Shown here piece after piece: positions 47,201 through 59,030 of a DNA stretch of 64,000 nt. The stretch spans positions 16,038,001 to 16,102,000 of the forward strand of contig CM072878.1 in assembly GCA_036937835.1 (NCBI GenBank), given 5' to 3'. The stretch is from Pampus argenteus. Taxonomy: Eukaryota > Chordata > Actinopteri > Scombriformes > Stromateidae. Each line of letters starts with the position of its first letter. Within the stretch, counting starts at the first letter, position 1. Both the position numbers and the translations under genes were made by a program. The notes under the pieces were generated by a model, which was not told the origin of the DNA, made no database searches, and saw nothing but the letters and a program-made list of their open reading frames with translations.

Positions 47201-50200
47201 CTCCTGCGACGCTCCAGCCCCAGCGAGGCCAACTTGGGGCTGGGGTTCCTCCGGAGGTGGGATGTGCGGAGAATATGTGGAAGAGGATGGTGTGGCTGCT
47301 GTAAGTACAGCGGGACTCTTCCTACCTTCTCCTCCCTTTCCTCGTTTCCTTCCCCTGTGGCAATCTCTGTCTCTTTCCCCTTTCCTCCTGTGGTCCTTAT
47401 CCCCATTGTCTCCCACCTGATTACCACTTGTGTGCTCCCCCTTCACGTCACCTGACCCCCCTCTGCGCTCTCCTCCGTCCCCACGTGTGCCCCTCTGCTT
47501 CTCCTCTTTCCTATCATCATCATCTTCCTCATCAGAAGCCAGGAAAGAAAATTTTGCCTTCTGTTCTTTTAGAAGCATCTCAATACGAGAGTCGAGGCTG
47601 CTGCTGTGGTAGACAAACGGTAAACTCTCATTGGTGGAATCTGGCTCTGGTGAGGAGGAATCACGTTGGGGAGGCGGTGGGGAAGTAGAGGAGGAGGGGA
47701 GGTGGTGGGGGAGGGAAGTAGAGGAAGGGGAGGTAGAAGAGGAAGCGATGGAAGGGTGGGGCGGGGAGGAAGGTGGGGGTGTCTTTGGGGGTGCAGGTGG
47801 GGTGCTGGGACGGCGTTTGGGCTTTGTCCACTGCTCCTCACGGGCTGGACTATCCTGGCTGAAGTCCAGTGTTCCAAGTGTCTCAGCTACAGCTGCTGCG
47901 ATGACAGAGGCTGGTGGGAGAGGAGGCGGCGGTGGGGGAGGAGGTGGCGGCAGAGCACTGTGATGAGCTGCATGGAAGTCTTTGTCAGCGCCTCCCGAAG
48001 GCAGCGAGCCCCTCTCTGTGAGGCTTGTACCTGCTAGACGGGTAGAAACATCCAATCCCTGAGAGGGAGCTGGGGCAGGTTCTTTGGATGAGGAGTATGC
48101 AGAGTAAGACGAGGGGGGAGGAGACATGCTGTTAGAAGAAGAGCGGTAGGAGTTGGAATTGTATCTGGGGTCAGAGCTGTTGGAGTAGTCACCGTCTCTG
48201 TCCCGGTCTCGATCCCTGTCTCGGTCCCGGTCCCTGTCCCGGTCGTGGCTGCTCCTTCTGCGGCTGCTGCTGCCGTGGTGGTTGTGAGAATGGTGGTGGT
48301 TGCGATGTCTCTGGTGGCTGTGTTCACCTGACCGAGAGCCCAGGCTGTCTCGCCGGTACCCCCGTTCATCCCTGCGATCTGAGTGGTGGTGGGAGTGATG
48401 GGAATGGTACTTGGTGGAAGAGTTTGTGTCCTGCTGGTGATGGTAAGATGACCGTCTGGAGCCAATCCCCCCTGGCCCATAGCGGCCTGCTGAGTCTCTT
48501 TCACGGTCCCTGTCTCTGTCTGACACTGGGGGCTGATCATACTGAGTAGCGAGAAGTGGTGGAGGCATTGAGGAGTGGTGAGCCAGGTGTGGCCCAGGCC
48601 CTCCAACGTTAGGGTATGGGGGATAGCATGGGGGCTCATTGGGACGGTATGACGTATTTGGGGGATACATGGGGCGACCTCTGTGGTACACTGAAGGTTC
48701 CTGTGCATCCTCAGAGTAGCGAGATACTTTGTAACCTCCAACAGTAGATGAGACTGCAGAGGATGAGGAGGAGGAAGGTAGCATGTCCTGGGGTGGGTAG
48801 CCGCTGCCCAAAGTGCCAGTGTTGTAGCCAGTATGCCTTTAAGACAGAAATAATGCAGTTTAAATTACAATTTATAACATGACATTTACACACATGTAAC
48901 TACAGTGATCTGATAATACAGAGGTAAATAGGTAAAGTGTCTAACCTTTGATTAGTGATTTGTATTTGCCTCATGATAATGACATCACTAAGCAAATGGT
49001 GAAATTCTGATGAGTAATTCTCCGTTTGGTAAATATCAACAACTAACCTGCCGCTGGTGTAGCCCGAGTCTTGAGAGAAAGGAGTCCCAGATCTGGAGCT
49101 GTAAGCTGTTCCTCCACCACCCTGAGATGAAGCAGAGGATCCGGGGGTGTAGGGGCCTGTCATGGAGGAGGGGGGAGTGTCCAGACGCTGATCACTGAAA
49201 CCAGTATCCACAGAACAAGGGGTGTTTCCTGATGTGAGGGTCTGAACCCCTGCTGACAACACTGCAAACTCACTGGAGAGCCTCCGCCTCATTTCAGACG
49301 ACTGTGCAGAAAGAGGCAAATTATATTTGAATTTGGAAAATAATAAATAATAATCTGTTGTTTATTATCATGTTAGATACAGGCACTCTGTAACTACACT
49401 TAATTTGATTAAGAGTTAGATAACAACTAATAATAATGCTGCTGGAACAATCCAGTTTTTCTGTTCACAAATACCCTTTAGATTATAAACGAATAACCGA
49501 TGTAATAATTATGCTGTGACTATACCGTGTCAGGCTGTGGCTGCGTTGGAGCCTGAGGCTGGATCCTGTCTGTCAAAGCTTTGCCTCCCAGGGGCACAGT
49601 CTGAGGAGTGTAGGACCCGTTTACTATCAGGTCATAATACTTCTGTCTCTGCTGGCCTGGATAAAGAACAAAAAAATAAATAAATACAGACTGTGACGTG
49701 AGATCAGCATTACAAGTTACCTACTACAGTCAAACAAACTCCATTAGGCTTAACTGCTTCAACCAATCAGCAGTTAATGCAATTTTTTTTTTTGTCCCAT
49801 TTGCTTGTCGGTCTGTTTGTTAGTTGGCAAGACATCTCATGAACTTCAATTACAGTTTGTGGGATGTCAGGTTAAAGAACAAGAGATTCACTTTTGGTGC
49901 AGATTTGAATACACTTCATAAATGTTATTCTTATTTTTAGACTGGCATATGTGATAAATCAAAATATGTGTCAATGTGTTTTGATGAAAATGATTAAATT
50001 TTTTAAAACAAGATGTCTGTGACTCTGTGTTACATGTTTATACTGGCTTTACTGTAAAAATCAAATCGAAAATTATCTGTAGCATCCACAATGAGGTGTT
50101 CAAGCTTACCTTTTATATCCAGCTGAGCATGAATGATGTTACCCATGACAGAGGTGTTGTGCAGCTGCTTGACTGTGTCCTTGGCTCCTCTGGTGCTGGT

Positions 50201-50813
50201 GAACAACACCCTGGCCAGGCCCAAGTGTTTCCTTGTCTTGGGGTGAAACAGGATCTCCATCTCCTCCACCTCACCAAATTTGGCACACATCTCCGCCAAG
50301 AAGGGCTCCTTGATGTTGTCATTGAGTCTAGCAAAGGTCACCTCTTTGAGGGGTATTGGACCCACATAGAACTCATCAAGCTGTGAAGAAAAATTGACCC
50401 AGGGAAAAGATCTTGGTCACTCCAAGAGATGAAACTGGTGATGTGTGTCGAAACAAATGCCGACCAGGAATTCTCACCTTAAACTTCGGCACCGGCAGGG
50501 ACATTTCTGTATACCTGGACCATAGTTTTCGGGGTCTAGGGTCCCGCAATTCACCCACGGGTGGGAATCCAGAGTCCTGGAAATTTTAAAAGGGGTTGCA
50601 GTTTAAATAATATAAAAGCACACACCCAAAAAATTTAAGATTCAAGGAAGAGAGAACAAATTTTTTTTAACTCACTGGTACACTGAAATGCACTCCATCA
50701 TATCTGTAGATTTTCTGTGTGACCCGTCGAATGGTTGGGTCCTGGACAAGTTTGTAGCTCTTCCACTGCAAACTGACAGCTTTTTGTGATTCTGCCCCAC
50801 CGTCTGGATCCAT
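35227..50813 (-). CDS. setd1a: Histone H3 lysine-4 methyltransferase SETD1A
   Basis: Twenty coding exons in transcript order: 50813-50676, 50576-50478, 50380-50110, 49656-49526, 49301-49048, 48836-47123, 46055-45063, 44841-44674, 44255-44171, 44079-43937, 43659-43623, 43517-43325, 43205-43162, 42676-41388, 40339-39991, 39848-39667, 37269-37159, 35959-35840, 35651-35514, 35400-35227. They give 2210 residues, longer than human SETD1A (about 1707). It is the catalytic subunit of the COMPASS complex in the nucleus. Landmarks: RRM (about 84-172); Arg-Asp repeat and proline-rich tracts; HCF-1 motif EHNY (about 1721-1724); N-SET; WDR5-binding CARSEGYY (R about 1996); SET domain with RFINHCC/PNC; post-SET CLCGTENCRG; end TLN. 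One intron is AT-AC. SETD1B is the alternative; hsd3b7 linkage favours SETD1A. Confidence 0.94.
37711..37740. repeat. (AC)n microsatellite in setd1a intron 16
   Basis: About 14-15 AC units between coding exons 17 (37159-37269) and 16 (39667-39848). Confidence 0.9.
38214..38242. repeat. (AC)n microsatellite in setd1a intron 16
   Basis: About 14 AC units. A short TG tract also lies at 38611-38629. Confidence 0.9.
38655..38800. repeat. GTCCCC-hairpin dispersed repeat
   Basis: TTGGGGACA and TGTCCCCAA form a short inverted pair. A degenerate GGTTA/GGGTT-rich stretch follows. It resembles the reverse orientation of 20900-21050. Non-coding, in setd1a intron 16. Confidence 0.4.
39849..39990 (-). 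other. setd1a: U12-type AT-AC intron of setd1a
   Basis: Between coding exons 15 and 16 the intron (142 bases) begins ATATCCTTC and ends AC. Both ends match the minor-spliceosome AT-AC class. CCTTGAC, matching the U12 branch-site core, lies about a dozen bases before the acceptor. Using these sites joins the codons into HTITNLPNPRRKKK with no frame break, matching the HTITNL block of SETD1A-type proteins. A GT donor that would preserve this junction is absent. Confidence 0.9.
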
Positions 50814-50924
50814 CCTACAACTTAGCATCAAAGGAAAAAACAATGAGACAATTCAGACAGTACAGCAGCTGGTGTTAGGGCACACAAGCACTTCAGTAAA
50901 TCACAATAACCACCGAGCTTACTG

Positions 50925-51242
50925 CAGTGGTGGACAGTAAGTAAGTATATTTAATTAAGTACTGTACTTAAGTGCAATTTTGAAGTACTTGTATGTTTGT
51001 TGACTATTTCCATTTCATGCTACTTTATACTTTTCACTCCAGTATATTTCAGAGAGACATATTGTACTCCTAGGTTGGAAAACACTGGACTAAACTAGCT
51101 AACTGTATATAAAGTAACATAGTTAAAAGTAACCACCTCCAGGATTTTTCATACAGGACTTTTACTTGTAATAGAGTATTTTTGCATTGTCGTATTGGTA
51201 CTTTTACTTCAGTAAAGGATATGAGTACTTCTTCCACCACTG
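50925..51242. mobile_element. hAT-like MITE, both ends present
   Basis: It begins CAGTGGTGGACAGTAAG and ends CTTCCACCACTG, 318 bases, no coding capacity. The flanking 8-mers, GCTTACTG and CTTAATAG, are only partly alike, so the target duplication has decayed. It lies in the intron between the non-coding first exon and the ATG exon of setd1a. Confidence 0.75.
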
Positions 51243-51831
51243 CTTAATAGCGCAAATAAAGCTAAACTGATGTGAAATGCTGCAGTAATTAATAGATACC
51301 CTGTAACGTATCAGATCGGTGAGCTGCGTCACATCAGTTAGCCAAACATCAACTTTTTTATTAGCACTGTCTGTTAATAATACATTTTCGAGGTAAAGGC
51401 ACATAATCTGGATAATAATCCATATGTTTTCAGCCTCGGCTAAGATGCTACATGCTGTCAAAACAATGACCAACGTTACGTCACAGACCAGTTAGTTTCC
51501 AGCTAGCAACCTGCTGTTAGCAAAAAAGCTAACGTGCACCAACAAAATGCAAAGAAACTGTTATTATTTTTTCCAACGTCAAGACAGAGTTAATGTTAAA
51601 CACACGACCAGCAGAACAGCATTACAGGCAACATTATCTGATGCTAAATTACTTCTCGCTTTTTTTGCTCGGGCAAGTTGTCGCTACCGTTGGCTAATGC
51701 TAACTAGCCAGAACATCAACTTAGGAGTCAAACTTGATCTTGTTCACCCTTCGTCGGCATCGATAACATTTTATCAGCGATATCCACGGTATCAGCCGCT
51801 CCTCAAGGCTCTAATGGTTTGTTTAGCTCAC

Positions 51832-52010
51832 CCCCGGTTCGTCTAAATTCATCTAAGTTCCCCACCTCGTCCCATATGCTACAGCCCGCTCATCCGAGAG
51901 TAGCAGCCCGCCGCTACAGTGTCCAGGCCCGGGAGGTGAACAAGAAAAACACCGAGCCCCTAACAGCAAAGGGACGTCTCCGATCCCGCGCTCAAAGCTA
52001 AACTGGCGGG
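51832..52010 (-). other. setd1a: Putative non-coding first exon and promoter of setd1a
   Basis: The ATG exon is preceded at once by an acceptor-like TTGTAG, so the 5' UTR probably starts upstream. A minus-strand GTGAGC donor just below 51832 follows a CpG-rich block that reaches about 52150. Start site and exon length are inferred. Confidence 0.5.
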
Positions 52011-52149
52011 ATAAAATGATACCGCTATCATTCCGGTACCCAGTTTAGACAACAACACGCCTCTCCAAGCGAGGAATCCATTGTTTTCGCTTCAAATCCT
52101 TATATTGTTGAAAGAGCGGCCATCGCGTAACCAACCTGAAAGCCTCGCC

Positions 52150-52520
52150 TGTTCTCCATCAGTGTGTGCGAATACAGCCTGAGATTTTTGACCGGCACTT
52201 TCTTCCTTCCAAAGCGGCCTCCTAAAATAAAAAAAAATGGGGGTAGAACAACAACTTCGGCTTATAACAGCATAAATAAATGTAAACTATTTTTTAAATT
52301 AAATAAATGGCTACATTTTATTTGTGGTTTAATTTCTACAGGGGAAAAGAAATGTTTGAATCTGCTTATAAGGATCCAAGTAAACGCAGAAGTGATCATA
52401 GCGCCCCCTAAAGGATATTTTATGACAAGTCAAGCGAACACAAACATAATTTATCACATTTAGCCAAGTGGTAGATACAGTTCAAAATATACAATCTATG
52501 TTTAAAATATAAGATGAAGC
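52150..52520. other. Upstream flank of setd1a
   Basis: AT-rich, no protein-like frame. It ends at the start of a hAT-like MITE. Confidence 0.4.
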
Positions 52521-53110
52521 CAGTGGTGGAAGAGGTATTCAGATACTTTACTTAAGTAAAATTACCAGTGCAGCAGTATTAAAATACTCCATTACAAGTA
52601 AAAGGCCTGCATGAAAAATCTTAGTCAAGTAAGTAACTAAGTATAAGCAGCAAAAAGGACTTAAAGTATTGCAGTAAAAGTACTGTTTTGGTCCCTCTGG
52701 CTGATATATTATTATATATGACATCATTAGATTATTAATGTATGTAATACTATTCATTATGTAGCAAAGTGCTCTCTGTCAGTGTTGTATTACATATTTT
52801 AGCTGTAATTCTATAAATATTACTAATGCATAAACATGTAAACATTTTCTCATCAAGGTGGAGCTGATTTAAATATAATGTTCAGCAGTTTTAATGTTTA
52901 ATTAATTTATGTTTTAATGTGTAATATTTAACTGAATCTTATCGTGTGAGCTAATCATGGTTTTTGTATGTTAAATCTGAAAAGTAAGCTACTAAATAAA
53001 TATAGGGGGTTAAAAGGTACAATATTTGTCCCTGAAATCTAGTGGAGTAAAAAGTATAAAGTATGAAAATACAGTTTTAAAGTATCTTAAGCCATTTATA
53101 CATCCCACCA
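52521..53110. mobile_element. hAT-like MITE, right end decayed
   Basis: It begins CAGTGGTGGAAGAGG and continues with TTTACTTAAGTAAAA. The interior at 52682-52755 is nearly identical to 19843-19915. The right terminus is not clear. It fills much of the setd1a-ccdc47 spacer. Confidence 0.6.
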
Positions 53111-53751
53111 GTCTACACGCAGTCTATTGGATGCAGAAAATAAACATGGATGGCATTTCTTAAAATAGTATTTAAATATTTGGCACCAGTAAAGCGGCCT
53201 GTCGACTGCATTAATAAAACATTAATACATTTCTTCTTATATAGCTTGTAAAATGTCTCTGTTTCTTGACAAGCTACTTCTTTCAACTCTAATCATATTT
53301 GTGGTTTTTGTGTTTAAGAATTGCATCATATTTAGAGAAAGTTTTTGCAAAAATCTTATTTTATATTCCCCATGAGTTACCACAGGTCTTTATCATATTC
53401 AGACTTAGATCATAAAAGAAGTGCTCTGACGAGACAGGTTAACTGTATCACTTTCAGCTCTTCAATATATGACTGCACTGATGAAACCTAATCTAGTTCA
53501 GAGAGTGCTGACACAATCTCGAAGTTAAATTTAGCATTAGGCCTCACCCATTCTGCTCCCCGTTATAGACCACTCACTCTTCCAACTACTGATACCAAGA
53601 GGCCTGTGTATCAGTTTCTGTCAAACTGTACACCATCTTTTGAGACACATAACATTGTCAGAGCAGTTATATGAAATTTAACCATAAAAATAAAACAAAG
53701 CAAAAAAACAAGCAAACAATGGAAACAGTTTTCCAACAGACTCCAGTGCAT
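53111..53751. other. setd1a-ccdc47 spacer remainder
   Basis: No gene or recognisable repeat was found. Confidence 0.35.
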
Positions 53752-54308
53752 TTTATTAAATTTGCTCAGATTTATTAGATCCAGCCTGCAAGAAACCAAT
53801 CTCATGGCAGATATAAATTAAAAATTTCATTGATATCATTTAGGATTATATTAATGCTAATAAATTTCTGATGAAACACAGCAATGTTTTCATTCATTTT
53901 AAAATGTGGCACAATACCACCATATAGTGTGTTCTTTCCCTGCAGATTAAGTCTAAAAAGCTCACTGAGCTACACAGCTTTCAAAACAGATAGTTGGACA
54001 GAAAAATGAAAAAAAAAAAAAAGTAACCCAAAAAAATCCTGGCGTGAACCGTAGTGACAGATTTTATGGTGAAAAAGGCCTTCTCCCTTGACATGGACAG
54101 TTCACTCAGTCATTAAAGGTTGAGCCAACACCAAATGGACCGGGTGCTGACGGAAACAGCTAAGCTTGACACATCCACAGATACAGGATGTCTGTTTAGA
54201 GCTGGAGCGACTGTGAGCCGGAGCTGTGGTGAGGTGAGAGAAGCTGGAGAAAACTGAGCTGAGCACTGTTTTCATGTGTGCTTTTATCCTTATCCCTGCG
54301 TTGTTCTT
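53752..54308 (-). other. ccdc47: Probable 3' UTR of ccdc47
   Basis: Sequence after the stop, ending near a minus-strand AATAAA at 53752-53757. The boundary is inferred. Confidence 0.45.
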
Positions 54309-56729
54309 TCACATGGCTTTCACTTTGATCTGCTTCATCTTCATCTGCTTCTTCTCAATCTTCTTCTGCTCACGCCGCTGGGCTGCTTCCTGAAAAAAGG
54401 AACAAAAAAAAAAAAAAGAAAAAATATCAATGTTTGAGACGAAAATCTGTATGATGGAAATTACAGGTACATATCTTTACACTTTGGTTATTGTACATAG
54501 CTTCATATTTCATGAACATGTACAGTATTCATCTTTAGTTCAAAATTTCCCAATAATTCCCAAAATGTGCAACCAATCTTTTAAATGTCTATTTCAGACC
54601 TCCAGACGACGTTGTCTCTCAGGGTCCTCCTCATTCATGATCCTCTCCTTCTCGGCTCTCTTCTTCTCTTCACGACGTGTCTGAGCTGCCTCCTGACGCT
54701 GAGCGTGAGTCTGCTTCAGGAAGTTCTCCTCCACACGGGCGCGGTTTCTGTCAGCTTTCAGTTTCCCCTAAAAATACAGACAAAAAAAAAAAGATTCAAA
54801 TCTGCAAGTTCTAAATAGAACAAATCAGTGACTTTTAGGTGCGCTGCTCTGTTCACTTACCTCTCTGTTAAGACGGAGTTTCTTGACTTTATCGATGCTG
54901 TAGATCACCATGTTCATGAGAGGAAGCAGAGAGTCCATGTCTTTGGGAGAGGTGTTGCCCATGCCAGGCACTAAACACAACAAAAATCATTCAGTGTACA
55001 GTAAATATATTAATACAACTCGAATAGTGGGGGTTATGTCAAGGTTTTTAAAAAAGGTAGTAGAAGAGACAAAATGTTCACCATTAAATGTAAACAGCAA
55101 CGTTTTCTTGGTTTCAGGCAGCTTCAAGGGTTGACCCTCCCTGAAATATGACAAGACAACTATTACTTAGAAAACATGAAAATGATAAATAACATGCGTG
55201 TAAGAGGCTAAAAAGACAAGATGACAAATACTTACTCTTGCATAACTTTTGGACCAGAAAATTGGTCCGAGAAATGGATGGACTCAATCTTGTCAGCATG
55301 ATTGGTGATATAATGTACCATCTACAAGATACCAGAAACAGATCCAAATGCATGAAAGAGGAAATTGTAGAAAGTCAAATCAAGAGACCCTGTTCACTTT
55401 TATGGGACGCAGAACCATTTTGTACCAATACTGTATGCGAGTTAACGTACCTTGTTGTCCATCACTCCATCTGTGACCTCACCCATCTCACTTAGAATAG
55501 TCAGGGAGTCTGGGAGTCCAAACTTAGCCCCGGACTTCGGCTTTTCCCCGCAGAACTCACTCTGTGGAACAAATAAAAAAATAAAATTTATAAAAAAAGT
55601 TAGTTGACGGTAGATTAAATGAATGAGAGACATTAAAATGAAAACAGTGTGAATAGATAGTACAAAAAAATCTATTTGTTTAGTGACAAATGCAGCTCAA
55701 AATTGAATCCGTTTCATGTAAACAAGTTGTGGAGGAGACTTACCAAGTCCTGCATCTCCTTCTGAAGCCGGGCCATGGCCTTCTTGGTGCCCACAGCGAA
55801 CACAAAAGTGTCCATGTCCTCGTCATTAAGAGTCACTTTGATTTGCTACAGACAGACACACACACAGAGTGTTGGTTAAACTATGACTTTACCTACACTG
55901 CATCATCTTCAATGACTGCATACACAGACTGCTACTTGACTGGTGGTGGGTACATACCACTTGATCACACGTAGGCCTCATCATCCTGGCCAGAACATTG
56001 AGCAGATCCTGCCTTTTCAGGAACTGGAATAGTGCACAAGATATATTACATTACATGACTGTATATTTAAAAACACAATACACTTGACACCAGCAAAGAT
56101 TTATGCATCATAGAAGTTTGGACACACCTTGAGCTGGATCAGCATGCCTTCACAACACACACGTCCGGAGCACCACAGGTTGTAGATGTGCTCATTTTCC
56201 TGATTCAGCTTCCCAGTGCTCACTGCTTCTTTACTGGTGCCGTCATCGCCTATACATACAAATATTTGACAATGTCGTCACCATCATAATCATACATGTT
56301 TACCATCTATTTAGAATTTTTGGTCTGTTGCATGTCTGAATTGAGGGTCCAAGGATAGAAGTTGTTATATGTTGCATTGAATCTAAACCCCCTTCAGGCA
56401 TTTGTGTAATATTGGGCTATAGAAATATAATTAACAAAGGACAATCACATCTACTGACTGGTATTTCATACTGCTGTTGTTCTGTATACTACAGTACAGA
56501 AATTGCAGGGTTGACACACAACTACTCACCAACTAGTGCAAAGTTGCTCTCTAAAAGTTCTCTGTGTGAGTTGAACCAGGTCTGAGCGAGTCGGCTATTC
56601 TTGTTCTTGCCAATGATGTAGTTCATGATGTAGGCCAAGAGGCCGGTCACCATCAGGATCTCCATGTAGTAACTCTCCCAGCTGTTCTGCAGATGTGCAG
56701 GAACCTGCAGAGAAACAACAGGTGCTGAT

Positions 56730-56823
<94 letters not shown>

Positions 56824-57357
56824 TCAAATCAAATTTCAGCAATAAGACAAGCTTACAGTGTGGATTATAAGGGGGTCCTTCATGGAGTGGCCTGGTTTCT
56901 CCATGTCTCCAATCCCCTCGAACTCCTCCTGGTCATATTTGCTGTACATGTCTTGATCCTGCAGAAACATTAAATTGAAGTAACTTACTTATTACAATGC
57001 ATTGATTAATCAAAAAGGTGAGATTACAGAAAACATGCTAAAATAAAGTAATAAAAGGCAACATACCTGAGTCTCTGAGTCCTCAAAGCCATCCTGGCCG
57101 TCCTCCAGCTCAACAGTGGCCTCGTCTTCGTCCTCGTCCTCTTCAGGCTGCGTGGAAGGGTTGACTCGTGGCGGAGGGGCAGTTTCTGCCTCAGCTGCCT
57201 GGTCGTCATTCATGTCCTCAAACTCAGCAAAGTCATTGTCATCAAAGTCTGCTAGGTCCTCGCCATCGTCAAAGTCATCATTGTAGCGTCCCCTGGAAAC
57301 AGGAAAGGCCAGGAGGAGCAGCAGCGTGGGTATCAAGAGGATATACACACATCGCAT
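54309..57357 (-). CDS. ccdc47: CCDC47 / calumin, ER PAT-complex subunit
   Basis: Twelve coding exons in transcript order: 57357-57067, 56958-56857, 56704-56530, 56249-56128, 56023-55958, 55845-55744, 55561-55451, 55321-55236, 55140-55082, 54970-54861, 54767-54600, 54389-54309; 490 residues, near the 483 of the human protein. CCDC47 pairs with Asterix in the PAT complex, which shields polar membrane segments of nascent multipass proteins at the ER translocon, and it binds calcium. Residues 1 to about 23 are a hydrophobic signal peptide, followed by an acidic luminal region (DDFDDGEDLADFDDNDFAEF). A membrane segment lies at about 143-163 (EILMVTGLLAYIMNYIIG). The end is a Lys/Arg/Glu coiled coil finishing KQIKVKAM. 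The start at 57357 has a good context (CCCACCATGC); an upstream in-frame ATG lies across the acceptor and was not used. Confidence 0.96.
56337..56438 (+). mobile_element. Old LINE 3'-tail relic in ccdc47 intron
   Basis: GAGGGTCCAAGGATAGAAG and ATATTGGGCTATAGAAATAT align with the 3' end of the LINE at 31590-32372, with many changes. It is an older copy in the intron between coding exons 3 and 4. Confidence 0.6.
56729..56822. repeat. (GATA)n microsatellite
   Basis: About 23 uninterrupted AGAT units. It lies in ccdc47 intron 2, ending about 35 bases from coding exon 2. It is probably highly polymorphic. Confidence 0.97.
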
Positions 57358-57819
57358 GGTGGGACCTACACCAAAAGTGGAAAGACAGGAAGACATGTAA
57401 ATAAGGGTGGTTTAAGATGTGACAGAGAAGGTCATTTAAAGATCGCGTAATACAAATACCAGACAAGAGACTTAGAAAGAAAATGTTCATGTAAACCCTT
57501 CCAGAAAAGTAATCAGCAACAAAATATTCTCTGGTTCCAGTTACTCAGATTTTCTGCTTTTTTGACAGGCATTTACTATTTTCTGACTAAACAGTTAATG
57601 ATTAAAGGTATTCAGCATATCAATTTATATTATATCACAGCAGGGCTACAACTAACAATAAACAAACAAACAAACAACAGTCCACAATTCAAAGATATTT
57701 TGTTTATGGTCACAGAAGACATACAAAAACATTATTTGAGGAGCTGGAATAAGACTATTACTGTTTTTCCTAAAAAAAAAAAAAAAATTACTCAAAACTG
57801 ATATGTCTGTGTTTCATTT

Positions 57820-57876
57820 GGGCACGTGGATGTTGTTTTAAGACAGACTTGAAAAATTGTGAACCCGTCCTTTAAA
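57820..57876. mobile_element. TTAA-MITE end fragment
   Basis: TTTTAAGACAGACTTG, then AATTGTGAACCCGTCCT and TTAA. This is the right-hand end of the TTAA-MITE family. The other end is not visible. It lies in the ccdc47 5' intron. Confidence 0.55.
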
Positions 57877-58251
57877 CTGGTCCATATATTCACGTGATAA
57901 ATCCCAAAGAGAAAAAGACCCCCAAGGACGAAGACCAACTGGAAAACAATGACTCAGGAAGAAAAGAAACATTTTTAAAATCACCCTCACTGTCACTTTG
58001 TCATCGTTGAGAAAAAAAATTACAACTTAATATTAAGATAAAACGTGTTTTAATGGCACTAGCTTCACTGGGTCTAAGACAGCTTAAACCAAACGGAAGC
58101 AGCTGCACCATCTATGACTGAATCTGGTGAAACCACAACTTTATTAAACAACCCAACCGATGCGAAACGCTTGCTAACAGGCTCAAATATATCCGGCTGT
58201 GTTTGATTTCTTGTGGTGGCTGTCGATGTAAAACTAACAGAGGCTACTTAC

Positions 58252-58560
58252 CCGATGACATTTGTAGGATTAGACCCCAAGTCGTAATCATTTAACAGCT
58301 CTAGACCCATCCCCCCTCCAAGCACTCTCTCACTTTATCATTAGCTAGCTGCTAGCAAATCTGGCATTAGCATGCTAACGAGCATGGCAACCAACCTATG
58401 GTCATAAGCGGAAAGCACTCATATCCCTCTTTAACACTCAGAAAATGAGTACTTAAAACCAAATACATCAAATGAAGTCTTCCAGAGTCTTACCTGGCGA
58501 TTTACTGTGACAATAAACGTGACGCCGGTTGAGCTAAAGTAGCCTGTTACGCTTGAACCT
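58252..58560 (-). other. ccdc47: Putative ccdc47 promoter and alternative non-coding first exons
   Basis: Two minus-strand GTAAG donors end candidate first exons, at about 58252 and at about 58494. The coding exon has an acceptor just before its ATG (GGTGTAG). Either could supply the 5' UTR. The block is less AT-rich than its surroundings. Confidence 0.45.
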
Positions 58561-58927
58561 TCTTCTTTTTCTGATGATGAAATTTGCGGCAGACTAGACG
58601 CAGCAAAGCCTTATTGTCGCCCTCTACAGGTCATTTGTAAAACTCCATCGAATGAGTTAAATCCAAACTTCCAAAGTTTCAGTCCAGTTTGATAGAGAAA
58701 CAACAGTTTTTGTTCTGCTATGAGTATTGATTACAATGGATGATATGTAACTTACATTTCTGACAGCTTCGTTTGCACCTTTCAAAGCAAAAGTATCGCG
58801 GCCTCGCCTATTATACTGCATGCTTCTGCTTAAATTGAACGTTTTATTTTGACATTTGGTATGTTTCACCGGAAGTGTTTATAAGTTAAAATGTTTTCCC
58901 GGCACATGAAAAGTTTATGTGAAATAT

Positions 58928-59030
58928 CAGTGGTGAAAAGTAACAAAGTACGTTTACACAAGTCTTGTATTTAATTATAATTTTGAGGTACTTGTACTTT
59001 ACATGACTTTACTTTCTATTGTATGCCTCT
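58928..59030. mobile_element. hAT-like MITE end fragment
   Basis: It begins CAGTGGTGAAAAGTAACAAA and contains GAGGTACTTGTACTTTAC, like the other hAT-like copies here. Only one end is clear. It lies between ccdc47 and dcaf7. Confidence 0.5.

Noticed and set aside
47631..48037. Gly/Arg/Glu-rich plus-strand frames
   Set aside because: Antisense of the Pro/Ser-rich setd1a exon 6.
56729..56822. Possible CRISPR-like array
   Set aside because: Simple 4-base tandem repeat with no spacers, in a vertebrate intron.
57358..57396. Upstream in-frame ATG for ccdc47
   Set aside because: It spans the splice acceptor GGTGTAG, has a poorer context, and would place residues before a clean signal peptide.
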